This document shows, piece by piece, positions 14,034 through 22,632 of a stretch of 40,228 nt of DNA. Numbering within the stretch: position 1 is the first letter of the stretch; each line of letters starts with the position of its first letter. The notes beneath the pieces were generated by a model. The model had not been told where the DNA came from and searched no databases. It saw only the letters and a program-made list of their open reading frames with translations. The stretch spans positions 1-40,228 of the forward strand of contig UQQU01000028.1 in the NCBI GenBank assembly GCA_900543325.1, given 5' to 3'. A program made the translations under genes and the position numbers. The stretch is from an uncultured Clostridium sp. (GTDB lineage: Bacteria > Bacillota > Clostridia > Clostridiales > Clostridiaceae).

Positions 14034-15788
14034 TTAATACATATCAAAATAACTTGCATCATTATTCATAAAATCCATGCTTCTTTGAGATTGGTTTCCA
14101 CCTTTTACGTTAAATCCTTCAATAAGAGATTTTAACATTTGTGCTTGTCCACTTAACTCTTCACTAGCAGCTGCACTTTCTTCTGATGTTGCAGAGTTAT
14201 TTTGAACTACAGCTGAAATCTGTTCTACTCCTAAAGTTACTTGAGCTATTGCTTCGGCTTGTTCATCAGATGCTTTTGCTATCATTTCAACTGAATTCAT
14301 AGTTTGGTTTGTTATTTCAATTATATTTCCAAGAGATTCAGCCGTATTATTAACTATTTTAGTTCCATTTTCTACTGCTGCTATTGAATTTTCAATAAGT
14401 ACTGCTGTATTTTTAGCAGCTTCAGCAGATTTAGCTGCAAGATTTCTAACTTCATCAGCAACAACAGCAAATCCTTTACCAGCACTTCCAGCTCTAGCAG
14501 CTTCAACTGCAGCATTAAGTGCTAATATATTAGTTTGGAATGCTATGTCATCTATTGTTTTTATTATTCTTCCTATTTCATTTGAAGTAAATGAAATTTC
14601 GTCCATTGCTTTAACCATTTCTTTCATTTGTTCATTACCATTTTGAACTTCATGTCCTGCGCTTATTGTTAAGCTGTTAGCATGTTGAGCATTTTCTGCT
14701 GTATTCTTTATTTTTTCTGATATCTCAGTTAAAGTTGCAGATAATTCTTGAACAGCACTTGCTTGTTCTGTTGCTCCTTGAGCTAACATTTGAGCTCCAC
14801 TTGATACTTGATCTGATGCCGCTCCAACTTCTTCTGATGCTGAACTTATTTGTGACATTGTTTCACTTAAATCATTAGTTATTTTTTCTATAGAGTCTTC
14901 TATTTCTTTAAATACGCCTATAAACTCAACATTTGTAGATACATTAAAGTTTCCTGCTGCTACTTCACCTAATACATTTACTGTATCATTTATAACTTCA
15001 TTTGTATTATTAGCCATTCTACGCATACTATCAGCTAAAGTTCCTAACTCATCTTTAGATTCATAAGATATAGAAACATCAAAGTCTCCTTCAGCCATTT
15101 TGTTAGCCGCATCTTCAATTTCAACTAATGGGTCTCTTAAAGTTTTTGTTATGTATATACTTATGTATGATACTCCTAATATAGCTACTATTAATAATGC
15201 TATACTTATTATTGTAGATTGCTTAGCTGTTTTATCTGCATCTGTTAAAAACTCTTCCATAATTTTATTGGCATTTTCATTTAATATTGATGCCTCTTCT
15301 ATTACTTTGTTGTATGTATTTGAATATGTTGAAATAACTGATGCATCTATATCATTAACATTATTAGTAAATCCTTCTACTTGTGTTCTTGCATATAAAT
15401 TTTCATATGCACTTTTATAGTTTTCTATTGCATTTTCAAGATTTTTTAAATGATCACCTATAGATGATGCTATTAATTCATTTGCACTTATTGATTTTAT
15501 ATTTTCTTCTATTTTATTAAATGACTCTGCTATAGTTTTATTTTCTCCAGTATGGTTGTTATCAACAAAACCACTATTTAAACATCTTGATATATTGATA
15601 ATTTCCATACGAATCCCTAAAGACTCATTAACTAATTTATATGGTCCATCATACATATAATCTGTTAAATTAGCTGTATATGATAACTTTCCTAATATAT
15701 ATATACTTAAACTACTCGTTAAAATTAATATAGTTAAAAAAGATAATATAAGCTTTTTTCCTATTTTTAAATTTTTAAATGAATTCAT
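14034..15788 (-). CDS. Methyl-accepting chemotaxis protein
   Basis: The 584-aa product is a classical transmembrane chemoreceptor. TM1 spans about 12-34, the extracellular sensor about 35-190 (helical, likely a four-helix bundle; ligand unknown) and TM2 192-214. A HAMP domain follows (to about 270), then the cytoplasmic signalling bundle. The hairpin tip that contacts CheA and CheW is highly conserved (IDDIAFQTNILALNAAVEAA and AGKGFAVVADEVRNLA). There is no C-terminal CheR-docking pentapeptide of the NWETF type; it ends YFDMY. Start ATG 15788 with GGGAGGA upstream. It stands between two terminators and has a SigD-like promoter, so it is a separate unit. Confidence 0.95.
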   Translation of the reverse strand: MNSFKNLKIGKKLILSFLTILILTSSLSIYILGKLSYTANLTDYMYDGPYKLVNESLGIRMEIINISRCLNSGFVDNNHTGENKTIAESFNKIEENIKSISANELIASSIGDHLKNLENAIENYKSAYENLYARTQVEGFTNNVNDIDASVISTYSNTYNKVIEEASILNENANKIMEEFLTDADKTAKQSTIISIALLIVAILGVSYISIYITKTLRDPLVEIEDAANKMAEGDFDVSISYESKDELGTLADSMRRMANNTNEVINDTVNVLGEVAAGNFNVSTNVEFIGVFKEIEDSIEKITNDLSETMSQISSASEEVGAASDQVSSGAQMLAQGATEQASAVQELSATLTEISEKIKNTAENAQHANSLTISAGHEVQNGNEQMKEMVKAMDEISFTSNEIGRIIKTIDDIAFQTNILALNAAVEAARAGSAGKGFAVVADEVRNLAAKSAEAAKNTAVLIENSIAAVENGTKIVNNTAESLGNIIEITNQTMNSVEMIAKASDEQAEAIAQVTLGVEQISAVVQNNSATSEESAAASEELSGQAQMLKSLIEGFNVKGGNQSQRSMDFMNNDASYFDMY

Positions 15789-15843
15789 TCTTTTTCCTCC
15801 CGACTCTAATGAATCTAATCTATCCTATAATTTACATTTTATT

Positions 15844-15871
15844 TATACGGATAAGTATTAATATAACTTTA
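15844..15871 (-). promoter_or_regulatory. SigD-like promoter for the chemoreceptor gene
   Basis: Minus strand TAAA (15868-15871), 17-bp spacer, CCGTATA (15844-15850). It shares CCGTATA with the cheV promoter region. The Spo0A-box-like TGTCGAA lies 5 bp upstream of it at 15877-15883. The spacer is one or two bases longer than the Bacillus consensus. Confidence 0.45.
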
Positions 15872-15924
15872 CATTTTTCGACAAATTTTTTATTTTTTTA
15901 CCTTATTCATTTTATATAATAAAA

Positions 15925-15963
15925 AAATTACTCTGAACATATAAATTGTTCAGAGCAATTTTT
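15925..15963 (-). terminator. Intrinsic terminator of the large flagellar operon
   Basis: AAATTACTCTGAACA (15925-15939) pairs with TGTTCAGAGCAATTT (15947-15961) over 15 positions (one G:U), and the minus-strand RNA ends in a U-run. It starts right after the stop codon of the gene ending at 15964. Confidence 0.92.
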
Positions 15964-17046
15964 TTATACATTAACTTTATTAAAATATTTTTTGATAAGA
16001 CTTTCAGTTATTTCCTTTATTTCATTATCATTTGGAAGAAAAATATTTCGTCTAGATTCTAAAATAAATTCAGTTTCTTTTGATATCACTTTATTTATAG
16101 ATATTTTTTTGTTAACACTACCCTTTATTTCAACAATTAACTTTGAAATTTCTCCCTTAGTTATATTTTCAACTATAATATTATTTTCATCTTCTGTAAG
16201 AAGATTATTATAACTATAATACTCAAGTTCATCATTAAACATATCAATTATAGAGCCATTGGTATTTTTTATGTAATTATAGCTTATCGCCTTTACAAGT
16301 TTTATTGAAAGAATATAAAATAAAATCATAATAAATATACTAATCCCTACATGAATAAATATATTATTTAATAACTTTCCAAAATTAGTAAATAATTGTA
16401 CTAATATAAAACCTATTAAAGAACCAATACTTCCTATTGCAATATCAGAACCCCTTTTTAAGTTAATTCTCATATCTACAATATTACTATATATCTCATC
16501 TTGGATTTTACAATATTTTATAGTATATAATTGATTTTCTGCTATACTACCTAATTTAGCTACTTTGTCATATATAGATTCATATTTTTCATCAAGCTTT
16601 AATGACTTTACAAAATTTACACCATGTATTTTTATAGCTCTAATAATTGCTTTTTCTAATGCTACTTCTTTGCTATCACCATTCCATATAGCTAAAGCAT
16701 ACTCTATACTTCCTGATACACCTAAAGTATGTTCAAGTTCTATACTTCCGTCTATTTCAAAAACTCTTAACCCTTTTATCTTATTCAAATTTGCTATATT
16801 TTTTACTTGATTATATGTGAAGCTTCCTTTTTTTAATACCTTAATTGGATCTATACTGCTACTTACCAATCCTTCTTTTTTTCTTTCAGTAAAATCTATT
16901 ATTGCTTCTTCATATTTATCTTCAGGAACCTCAATATTAATGGGCTGCCCCTCATGGTCTAAGTACCTTAATTCTCCATAGCTTAAGCAAGCATCTACAC
17001 ATCTATCCCCACTATTATTGTACTTGCTTTTTAATAATTTACTCAT
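15964..17046 (-). CDS. Unidentified two-TM protein, last gene of the flagellar operon
   Basis: The 360-aa product is not recognised. Residues 1-185 are soluble, with a cysteine pair near the start (RCVDACLSYGELRYL), a compact domain around 70-110 and a helical part (EYALAIWNGDSKEVALEKAI). Two hydrophobic helices follow at about 198-220 and 228-254. The last 105 residues are soluble again, mixed charged. There is no signal peptide, so both ends are probably cytoplasmic with a hairpin in the membrane. Start ATG 17046 with GGAAGG upstream, 28 bp after fliN, and directly before the operon terminator. Position suggests a role in flagellar switch or motor function, but it could be unrelated. In C. 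difficile, as I recall, an htpG-like gene lies after fliN instead. Confidence 0.75.
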   Translation of the reverse strand: MSKLLKSKYNNSGDRCVDACLSYGELRYLDHEGQPINIEVPEDKYEEAIIDFTERKKEGLVSSSIDPIKVLKKGSFTYNQVKNIANLNKIKGLRVFEIDGSIELEHTLGVSGSIEYALAIWNGDSKEVALEKAIIRAIKIHGVNFVKSLKLDEKYESIYDKVAKLGSIAENQLYTIKYCKIQDEIYSNIVDMRINLKRGSDIAIGSIGSLIGFILVQLFTNFGKLLNNIFIHVGISIFIMILFYILSIKLVKAISYNYIKNTNGSIIDMFNDELEYYSYNNLLTEDENNIIVENITKGEISKLIVEIKGSVNKKISINKVISKETEFILESRRNIFLPNDNEIKEITESLIKKYFNKVNV

Positions 17047-17074
17047 TTACCAGTCCTTCCTATGATAGATACCC

Positions 17075-17338
17075 TTAACTTAATGTTTTGACTAATTCAT
17101 CTTCACCAAGTATATTAGTTATTCTAACTCCGAAGTTTTGGTCTATTACAACTATTTGACCATATCCGATTTTTCTTCCATTTACATATATTTCAACCTC
17201 TTGATTTTCAAAGGTATCCAATTCTATTAATGAACCTTTACCTAGCTCAAATATGTCTTTTAGTGCCATCTTAGTTCTACCAAGAATAACACTTACATTA
17301 AGTTCTATATCTAATACTCTAGCAAGATTTTTATTCAT
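17075..17338 (-). CDS. fliN: Flagellar switch protein FliN (single SpoA domain)
   Basis: The 87-aa product is just one SpoA (surface presentation of antigens) domain: LDIELNVSVILGRTKMALKD, GSLIELD, VEIYVNGRKIGYGQIVVIDQ and FGVRITNI. It forms the lower C-ring of the flagellar motor with FliM. It is shorter than Escherichia coli FliN (about 137 aa) and much shorter than Bacillus FliY, which adds a CheC-type phosphatase domain and a CheY-P docking peptide; neither is present. Start ATG 17338 with AGGAG upstream, 3 bp after fliM, so probably translationally coupled to it. Confidence 0.92.
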   Translation of the reverse strand: MNKNLARVLDIELNVSVILGRTKMALKDIFELGKGSLIELDTFENQEVEIYVNGRKIGYGQIVVIDQNFGVRITNILGEDELVKTLS

Positions 17339-17341
17339 TGT

Positions 17342-18229
17342 CTATACTCCTTTCTTAACACTATCAGTTATTACTACACCATTTTTATTTTTTATTAATC
17401 CTGGTCTACATTTAAACGATCTAGCTTCAGAAACATCTAGCTCTATATCTCCATCTACTTTTGTATCTAAAGTTATTATATCTCCTACTTTTAAATCAAG
17501 GAGTTCATTTACTTTTATAGTTGATTTTCCTAATCTTGCAATTAAATCAACCTTCGCTCCGCACACATTGTTATAAATTGCATTTGTAAATTCAAAATCA
17601 TATTCTTGATTCTTATTTCTAAATAATTTTTTAGTTTCTAATAAATCAAGTATTGGTTCCATACAGCTATATGGTTCACAAAATCTCATTTTACCTATTT
17701 CCTTGTCTTCATACATAACCTTCATATGTGCAATTAAGACAGATTCACTTATAGGATATTTTTTACTTGCTCCCGCATTTATATGAACTCTTAATACTTC
17801 TCTGTGTGTACAACTTTCAACTACATACATTCTCTTTAAGAAGTCATTAACACTTTGAAATAATAATTGCTTATCTATTTCAGTAAGGTTTCTATCATAA
17901 TTTTCTAAAAGTCCATCTCCACCTAAAACTACATCAATTAAAGTAAGGGCTATAGTTTTATCAATTTGGTAAATTAAATCTTGTACTAATGGTTGTATAG
18001 CATGTTCTGCAATTACTGAATCTTTATCAATTAAATTTATAAATTCATCATAGTTTGTTTGCTCAACTTTTTCAATTTTACAGTGTATTTTTTGCTTTTT
18101 TAGTTCATAAGCTAAGAATAAGTTTACATTTTTACAGAATTCTTCTGAAACTACAGATAAGAATCTCATATTATCACTTGAGTATCTTTGTGGCTTTTTA
18201 AAGTCATATACTCTTACATTTTCATCCAT
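17342..18229 (-). CDS. fliM: Flagellar switch protein FliM lacking the N-terminal CheY-P docking peptide
   Basis: The 295-aa product has the middle CheC-like domain (residues about 35-200, starting VYDFKKPQRYSSDNMRFL, the usual KVYDFKRP motif) and a C-terminal SpoA domain (215-290). Family members are normally about 330 aa and begin with a short peptide LSQ.EID.LL that captures phosphorylated CheY. Here the protein starts only 6 residues before VYDF, so that peptide and its linker are missing. The start is firm: GAGAGGAGG lies upstream and flgG ends just 27 bp before. Located between flgG and fliN as expected. The rest of the fold looks complete, so it should still build the C-ring. Confidence 0.93.
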   Translation of the reverse strand: MDENVRVYDFKKPQRYSSDNMRFLSVVSEEFCKNVNLFLAYELKKQKIHCKIEKVEQTNYDEFINLIDKDSVIAEHAIQPLVQDLIYQIDKTIALTLIDVVLGGDGLLENYDRNLTEIDKQLLFQSVNDFLKRMYVVESCTHREVLRVHINAGASKKYPISESVLIAHMKVMYEDKEIGKMRFCEPYSCMEPILDLLETKKLFRNKNQEYDFEFTNAIYNNVCGAKVDLIARLGKSTIKVNELLDLKVGDIITLDTKVDGDIELDVSEARSFKCRPGLIKNKNGVVITDSVKKGV

Positions 18230-18256
18230 AATTAAAACCTACCTCCTCTCAAGATA

Positions 18257-19018
18257 TTATCTACTTCTAAGGTTATTTATCATTTCCCACATCTCATTTG
18301 TAGACTGCATTGCCCTACTATTAAATTGAAATGCTCTTTGTGCCATAATTAAATCAGTCATTTCTGCTTGCATACTTACATTAGACATTTCAACATATCC
18401 TTGATGAAGTTTTGGATTTTCTACCGTTGTAAGTGTAGCTCCATCATTAAGAGCAAATAAATTATCTCCAACTGATGTAAAATCATTATTACCTTGTGGC
18501 ATATATAGAGTTATACTACCCACATTTTGTTTATTTAGAAATACTTGTCCATTATTGCTTATTGTAAGATCTCCATTTGATAAATTTAAACCTTGACCAT
18601 TAATACCTTGATTATAAGTTATGTCTAAGATATTTCCAGAATCGTCAACTAACTTTCCATTTGAGTCAAAACTAAATTCTCCATTTCTAGTGTACTTGTA
18701 TGTTCCATCATTTGATATTACTCTAAAATATCCATCTCCATCTATTGCTATTTCTGTATTTATACCAGTTTCCTTTAATGCACCTTGAGTTAAGTTTCTA
18801 GTCGCACTTGATAATTTTACTCCAGTTCCAGTTATTAAATTATCTCCATTATGCGGGTATGATTGTCTAGATAAAGTATCTGTATATAAATCTAGAAAAC
18901 CTGAATCTAGTTTTTTATAACCTACAGTTTGTGAGTTTGCTATATTATTAGAAATAATATCAATTTTTCCTTGATTAGCAGACATTCCAGTTATACTGTT
19001 GTTCATTATGTTATACAT
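18257..19018 (-). CDS. flgG: Flagellar rod/hook basal-body protein FlgG-type
   Basis: The 253-aa product is an axial flagellar protein. The N-terminal rod motif is present (ISNNIANSQTVGYKK, residues 22-36) and the C-terminal coiled helix MSNVSMQAEMTDLIMAQRAF ends the protein. The central LAIDGDGYFRV-type D1 motif appears as IAIDGDGYFRV and is followed by YTRNGEFSFDSNG. It forms the distal rod. Start ATG 19018 with AGGAGG upstream. It is the second of two adjacent rod genes after sigD, matching the flgG1-flgG pair of C. difficile. Which of the two is functionally FlgF or FlgG cannot be settled from the sequence. Confidence 0.88.
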   Translation of the reverse strand: MYNIMNNSITGMSANQGKIDIISNNIANSQTVGYKKLDSGFLDLYTDTLSRQSYPHNGDNLITGTGVKLSSATRNLTQGALKETGINTEIAIDGDGYFRVISNDGTYKYTRNGEFSFDSNGKLVDDSGNILDITYNQGINGQGLNLSNGDLTISNNGQVFLNKQNVGSITLYMPQGNNDFTSVGDNLFALNDGATLTTVENPKLHQGYVEMSNVSMQAEMTDLIMAQRAFQFNSRAMQSTNEMWEMINNLRSR

Positions 19019-19039
19019 TGATATTTCCTCCTATTAATA

Positions 19040-19813
19040 TTATTTTACTCTACCTATATCACTTGCTATTTGCCCAAGTATTGAGTCTATAGTTTGGATA
19101 ACCTTTTGATTTGCTTCAAATTCATTGACAGTTTCCATCATCATAGCTATCTCATTTATAGAATCTACATTTGAACCTTCTAAATATTTTTGCTTTATAC
19201 TGTAATTGTTAGAGTTAAATCCTCCCTCTCCTTTATACAGATTATTTCCATATTTAGTTAGGTTATCATAATTTTCAAAATCAACTATATTGAATTTATA
19301 CTTATTTTCTCCATTTATCATTACGCTATTATCAGGTGATATGCTAATAAGGTCTGTACCTACATATATTCTTTCAGAATTTCCTGTTTGGGTATTTGTA
19401 CCCATAACATATTCTCCAGAATTAGTTACTAAGTAACCTTGAGGGTTTACTTTAAATGAACCATCTCTTGTATAGTAAGTATTATTTGCATCATCAGAGA
19501 CTTGGAAAAATCCACTCCCAACTATTGCAAAATCTGTATTGTTATCAGTTGAAACTAAGCTTCCTTGATTATAGCTAGTAAAAGTATCATCTATTCTAAC
19601 TCCAAAACTTAAAGAACCTAAGTCTTTTACATTAGAAACTCCATTTTCATAACTATCTTTATTATGTAGTAACATCTCATCAAAGCTTTTTGCTACTACA
19701 GTTTGACCTTTATATCCTGTTGTGTTTATATTTGCTAAATTATTAGTTATAACACCTTGCCTTGCTTGTAAAGTTAACATTGAAGACACAGATGCATACA
19801 TACTTCTAAGCAT
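19040..19813 (-). CDS. flgG1: Flagellar rod protein FlgF/FlgG-type (first of a pair)
   Basis: The 257-aa product has the conserved N-terminal motif ITNNLANINTTGYKG, the central FAIVGSGFFQV and YTRDGSFKVNPQGYLV segments, and the C-terminal helix NEIAMMMETVNEFEANQKVI. It is a rod subunit. The C-terminal motif is less typical (usually MVDMI...R.YE.N), which suits FlgF. Start ATG 19813 with AAGGAGG upstream, 12 bp after sigD. It is clearly paralogous to the next gene. The symbol follows the C. difficile naming as I remember it. Confidence 0.85.
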   Translation of the reverse strand: MLRSMYASVSSMLTLQARQGVITNNLANINTTGYKGQTVVAKSFDEMLLHNKDSYENGVSNVKDLGSLSFGVRIDDTFTSYNQGSLVSTDNNTDFAIVGSGFFQVSDDANNTYYTRDGSFKVNPQGYLVTNSGEYVMGTNTQTGNSERIYVGTDLISISPDNSVMINGENKYKFNIVDFENYDNLTKYGNNLYKGEGGFNSNNYSIKQKYLEGSNVDSINEIAMMMETVNEFEANQKVIQTIDSILGQIASDIGRVK

Positions 19814-19825
19814 GTTAATTCCTCC

Positions 19826-20539
19826 TTAATCAATATACTTTAACTTTTTCATAGCAGCTCTTAAATTAGAAATAGCTCTATTATTTAATTGGGAAACTCT
19901 TGATTCTGATACTCCAAGTATTTCCCCAATTTCTTTTAAAGTTAACTCTTCATAATAATAAAGAGATAATACTAATCGATCTTTTTCTTTTAACATGTCT
20001 ATAGCTTTAGCTAATATATCTTGAAGCTCTTTTTTCTCAAGTACTTCTTCTGGACAAGGTATATATTTATCTTCAATAGTATCTATAATACTAAATTCTT
20101 TTTCACCTTCTGAAACTGTATGGTCTATGGATATATTACTTGAAGTTTTCATTTTATTTCTAATACTAATTACTTCTTTTTTAGTTATATCCATATATTG
20201 TGCAATTTCATCTTCACTTGGCTTTCTAAAAAGCTTTTGTTGCAATTGATCTACACATTTATTGTATTCCTTTATTTTGCTCATATAAGTTCTTGATACC
20301 GGTGAGTATTTTCTTATTTCGTCTATTATAAATGAAGATACTCTTATTGATGCATAAGTAGAAAATTTTACACCTCTTTTATCATCAAACTTTTTTCTTG
20401 CATCTATAAGCCCCATAACGCCATAACTAACTAAATCTTCAAATTCTAGTCCAATTTTATCTGTATAGTACTTAGATGCTATATTCCTAACAATATTCAT
20501 ATTATTCACTATGAATTCTTCTTGACTTTGAGTAGTCAC
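19826..20539 (-). CDS. sigD: Flagellar sigma factor SigD (FliA, sigma-28)
   Basis: The product is 237 aa. Region 2 is clear (LEFEDLVSYGVMGLIDARKK with FDDKRGVKFSTYASIRV following), region 3 begins near SPVSRTYM, and region 4 ends the protein with a helix-turn-helix (LTLKEIGEILGVSESRVSQL). It directs RNA polymerase to late flagellar, chemotaxis and, in C. difficile, toxin genes. The start is GTG 20539, 8 bases after AGGAGG; a GTG at 20548 is inside that binding site and is rejected. It follows flhA directly; flhF and flhG, usual in between, are absent. No anti-sigma factor FlgM gene is in the window. Confidence 0.95.
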   Translation of the reverse strand: MTTQSQEEFIVNNMNIVRNIASKYYTDKIGLEFEDLVSYGVMGLIDARKKFDDKRGVKFSTYASIRVSSFIIDEIRKYSPVSRTYMSKIKEYNKCVDQLQQKLFRKPSEDEIAQYMDITKKEVISIRNKMKTSSNISIDHTVSEGEKEFSIIDTIEDKYIPCPEEVLEKKELQDILAKAIDMLKEKDRLVLSLYYYEELTLKEIGEILGVSESRVSQLNNRAISNLRAAMKKLKYID

Positions 20540-20554
20540 AATACACACCTCCTA

Positions 20555-22612
20555 CTATATATTGACTATACCTTGAGCCTTTATCTGAACATCACTTGGT
20601 ATTTCATTTAGTGATAAAACTGTTATATTTGGGAATACCATATCAACTAACTTTCTAAAAGGCGCTCTTATTTTTGGAGAAACTAATAGTATAGTTCTAT
20701 TATTATTAAAATGAATACTCTCTACTGTATTTTGTATACTAGAGAATATTTTGTTTGTTGTATCTGGATCTATTGCTGGATACGTTCCGTTTATAGATCT
20801 TTGTAAGCTGTTTCCTATAATATTTTCAACTTCTAAAGATAAAGTAGCTACTGTTATAGAATTAGTTTCATCTACTAATCCAGCACAAATACTTCTACTC
20901 ATAGCCATCCTTACATACTCAGTTAAAAGTTCTATATCCTTTGTATTTCTTGCATTATCAGCTAAAGTTTCTAGAATTGTAACTCTATCTTTTATAGATA
21001 TTTTTTCTCTTAATAAGTTTTGTAATACTTTTTGAACCTCTCCTAAAGTCATTAAATCTGGGATTAATTCATCAACAACAGCACTATATCTTTCTTTAGC
21101 TGAATCTATAATTAACTTAACTTCTTGTCTTCCAATAAGTTCATGTGCTTTTGATTTTATTATTTCTAACAAGTGAGTAACTAATATTGTTATTGGATCT
21201 ACAACAGTTAAACCATATAACTCAGCTTCTTCTGCTTTATCAGAATTTATCCATAATGCATCAAGACCAAATGTAGGTTCTTTAACTCTTATTCCATCAA
21301 TATCAATTTCACCACCCATAGGATTCATACATAATAACATTGTTGGCATAAGATCGTATGTAGCCACCACATTTCCTTTTATTTTTATACTATATTGATT
21401 TGGATTTAGTTGAAGATTATCTCTGATTCTTATTGGCTGTACCAATATCCCCATATCAATTGCACATTGTCTTCTTATAGAAACTATTCTTTGTAATAAA
21501 TCGCCACCATTTGCTTCATCAGCAAGTGGTATAAGACCATATCCAATTTCAACTTCTATTGGTTCAACATTTATAAGGCTTGATACATCTTCTGCCATTT
21601 CTAAACTAGGTTTGGCTTCTTCAACATCATTTTGTACAGCTTCTAATTCTTCATTTTTTTCTTTTTCTTCTTTATTTAATAAAAATGAAGTAGCTAATGC
21701 ACCAGCACCTAATGTGAAAAACGATAATTTAGGAAGTCCTGGAAGAAATCCTAAAACTAATAAAACTGCTCCTGTCATCCCAATAGTTACAGGTGCAGAT
21801 GTTAACTGCTTACCTAAAAGATTACCAAAATTCTTTTCACTACTAGACTTTGTAACTAGTATACCTGCAGATACAGATATTAATAATGCTGATATCTGAC
21901 TTACAAGACCATCTCCTATAGTAAGTCTTATAAAGTTTTGTACTGCTTCACCAAAACTCATATTCATCATAACAACACCAATAATAATTCCACCTATTAC
22001 ATTTATTATTGTTACAATTATACCTGCTATTGCATCTCCTTTTACGAATTTAGATGCACCATCCATAGCCCCATAAAAGTCAACTTCTTGTTGTAATTCT
22101 GATCTCTTTTTTCTGGCAGTTTTTTCATCTATTATTCCTGCACCTAAATCTGCATCTATACTCATTTGTTTACCAGGCATTGCATCAAGAGTAAATCTTG
22201 CAGATACCTCTGATACCCTACCTGAACCATTTGTTATTACCACAAATTGTACTATCATTATAATTAAGAATATAATTACGCCAACTACATAATTTCCACC
22301 AACAACGAAGCTACCAAATGATTCTATAACACTTCCTGCGTAACCTTGTCCTAATATAAGTCTTGTTGATGATATATTTAAACCTAATCTAAATAATGTT
22401 GTAACAAGCAATATTGTAGGGAACATAGATAGCTGTAATATATTAGTTGAAAAAAGAGTTAGTAATAATATAAGAACTGATAAAGCTATATTTACTGATA
22501 ATAATATATCCAATGCAAAAGGCGGAAGTGGTATTATTATCATTAATACTATTCCTAGTATTGCAAATCCAGCAAATATATCAAATTTACTTTTTAAATT
22601 TAATTTATCCAT
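20555..22612 (-). CDS. flhA: Flagellar type III export gate protein FlhA
   Basis: The 685-aa product has about eight TM helices in residues 10-310, with the family signature VSARFTLDAMPGKQMSIDAD between them, followed by a charged linker (about 310-345) and a soluble C-terminal domain that forms the cytoplasmic nonameric ring. The loop with D and the RKKRSELQQEVDFYGAMDGA segment is complete. It channels subunits and proton motive force in the flagellar export gate. Start ATG 22612 with GAGG upstream, 20 bp after the fliR-flhB fusion. Length is normal. Confidence 0.97.
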   Translation of the reverse strand: MDKLNLKSKFDIFAGFAILGIVLMIIIPLPPFALDILLSVNIALSVLILLLTLFSTNILQLSMFPTILLVTTLFRLGLNISSTRLILGQGYAGSVIESFGSFVVGGNYVVGVIIFLIIMIVQFVVITNGSGRVSEVSARFTLDAMPGKQMSIDADLGAGIIDEKTARKKRSELQQEVDFYGAMDGASKFVKGDAIAGIIVTIINVIGGIIIGVVMMNMSFGEAVQNFIRLTIGDGLVSQISALLISVSAGILVTKSSSEKNFGNLLGKQLTSAPVTIGMTGAVLLVLGFLPGLPKLSFFTLGAGALATSFLLNKEEKEKNEELEAVQNDVEEAKPSLEMAEDVSSLINVEPIEVEIGYGLIPLADEANGGDLLQRIVSIRRQCAIDMGILVQPIRIRDNLQLNPNQYSIKIKGNVVATYDLMPTMLLCMNPMGGEIDIDGIRVKEPTFGLDALWINSDKAEEAELYGLTVVDPITILVTHLLEIIKSKAHELIGRQEVKLIIDSAKERYSAVVDELIPDLMTLGEVQKVLQNLLREKISIKDRVTILETLADNARNTKDIELLTEYVRMAMSRSICAGLVDETNSITVATLSLEVENIIGNSLQRSINGTYPAIDPDTTNKIFSSIQNTVESIHFNNNRTILLVSPKIRAPFRKLVDMVFPNITVLSLNEIPSDVQIKAQGIVNI

Positions 22613-22632
22613 ACTAAACCTCGTCTTTATTT

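Noticed and set aside
20540..20548. GTG start of sigD at 20548; similar upstream starts for the glycosyltransferase (38607), cheW (9601), fliE (35610) and the TPR gene (40203)
   Set aside because: These codons lie within or upstream of the ribosome binding site. The next in-frame start stands at the proper distance from it.
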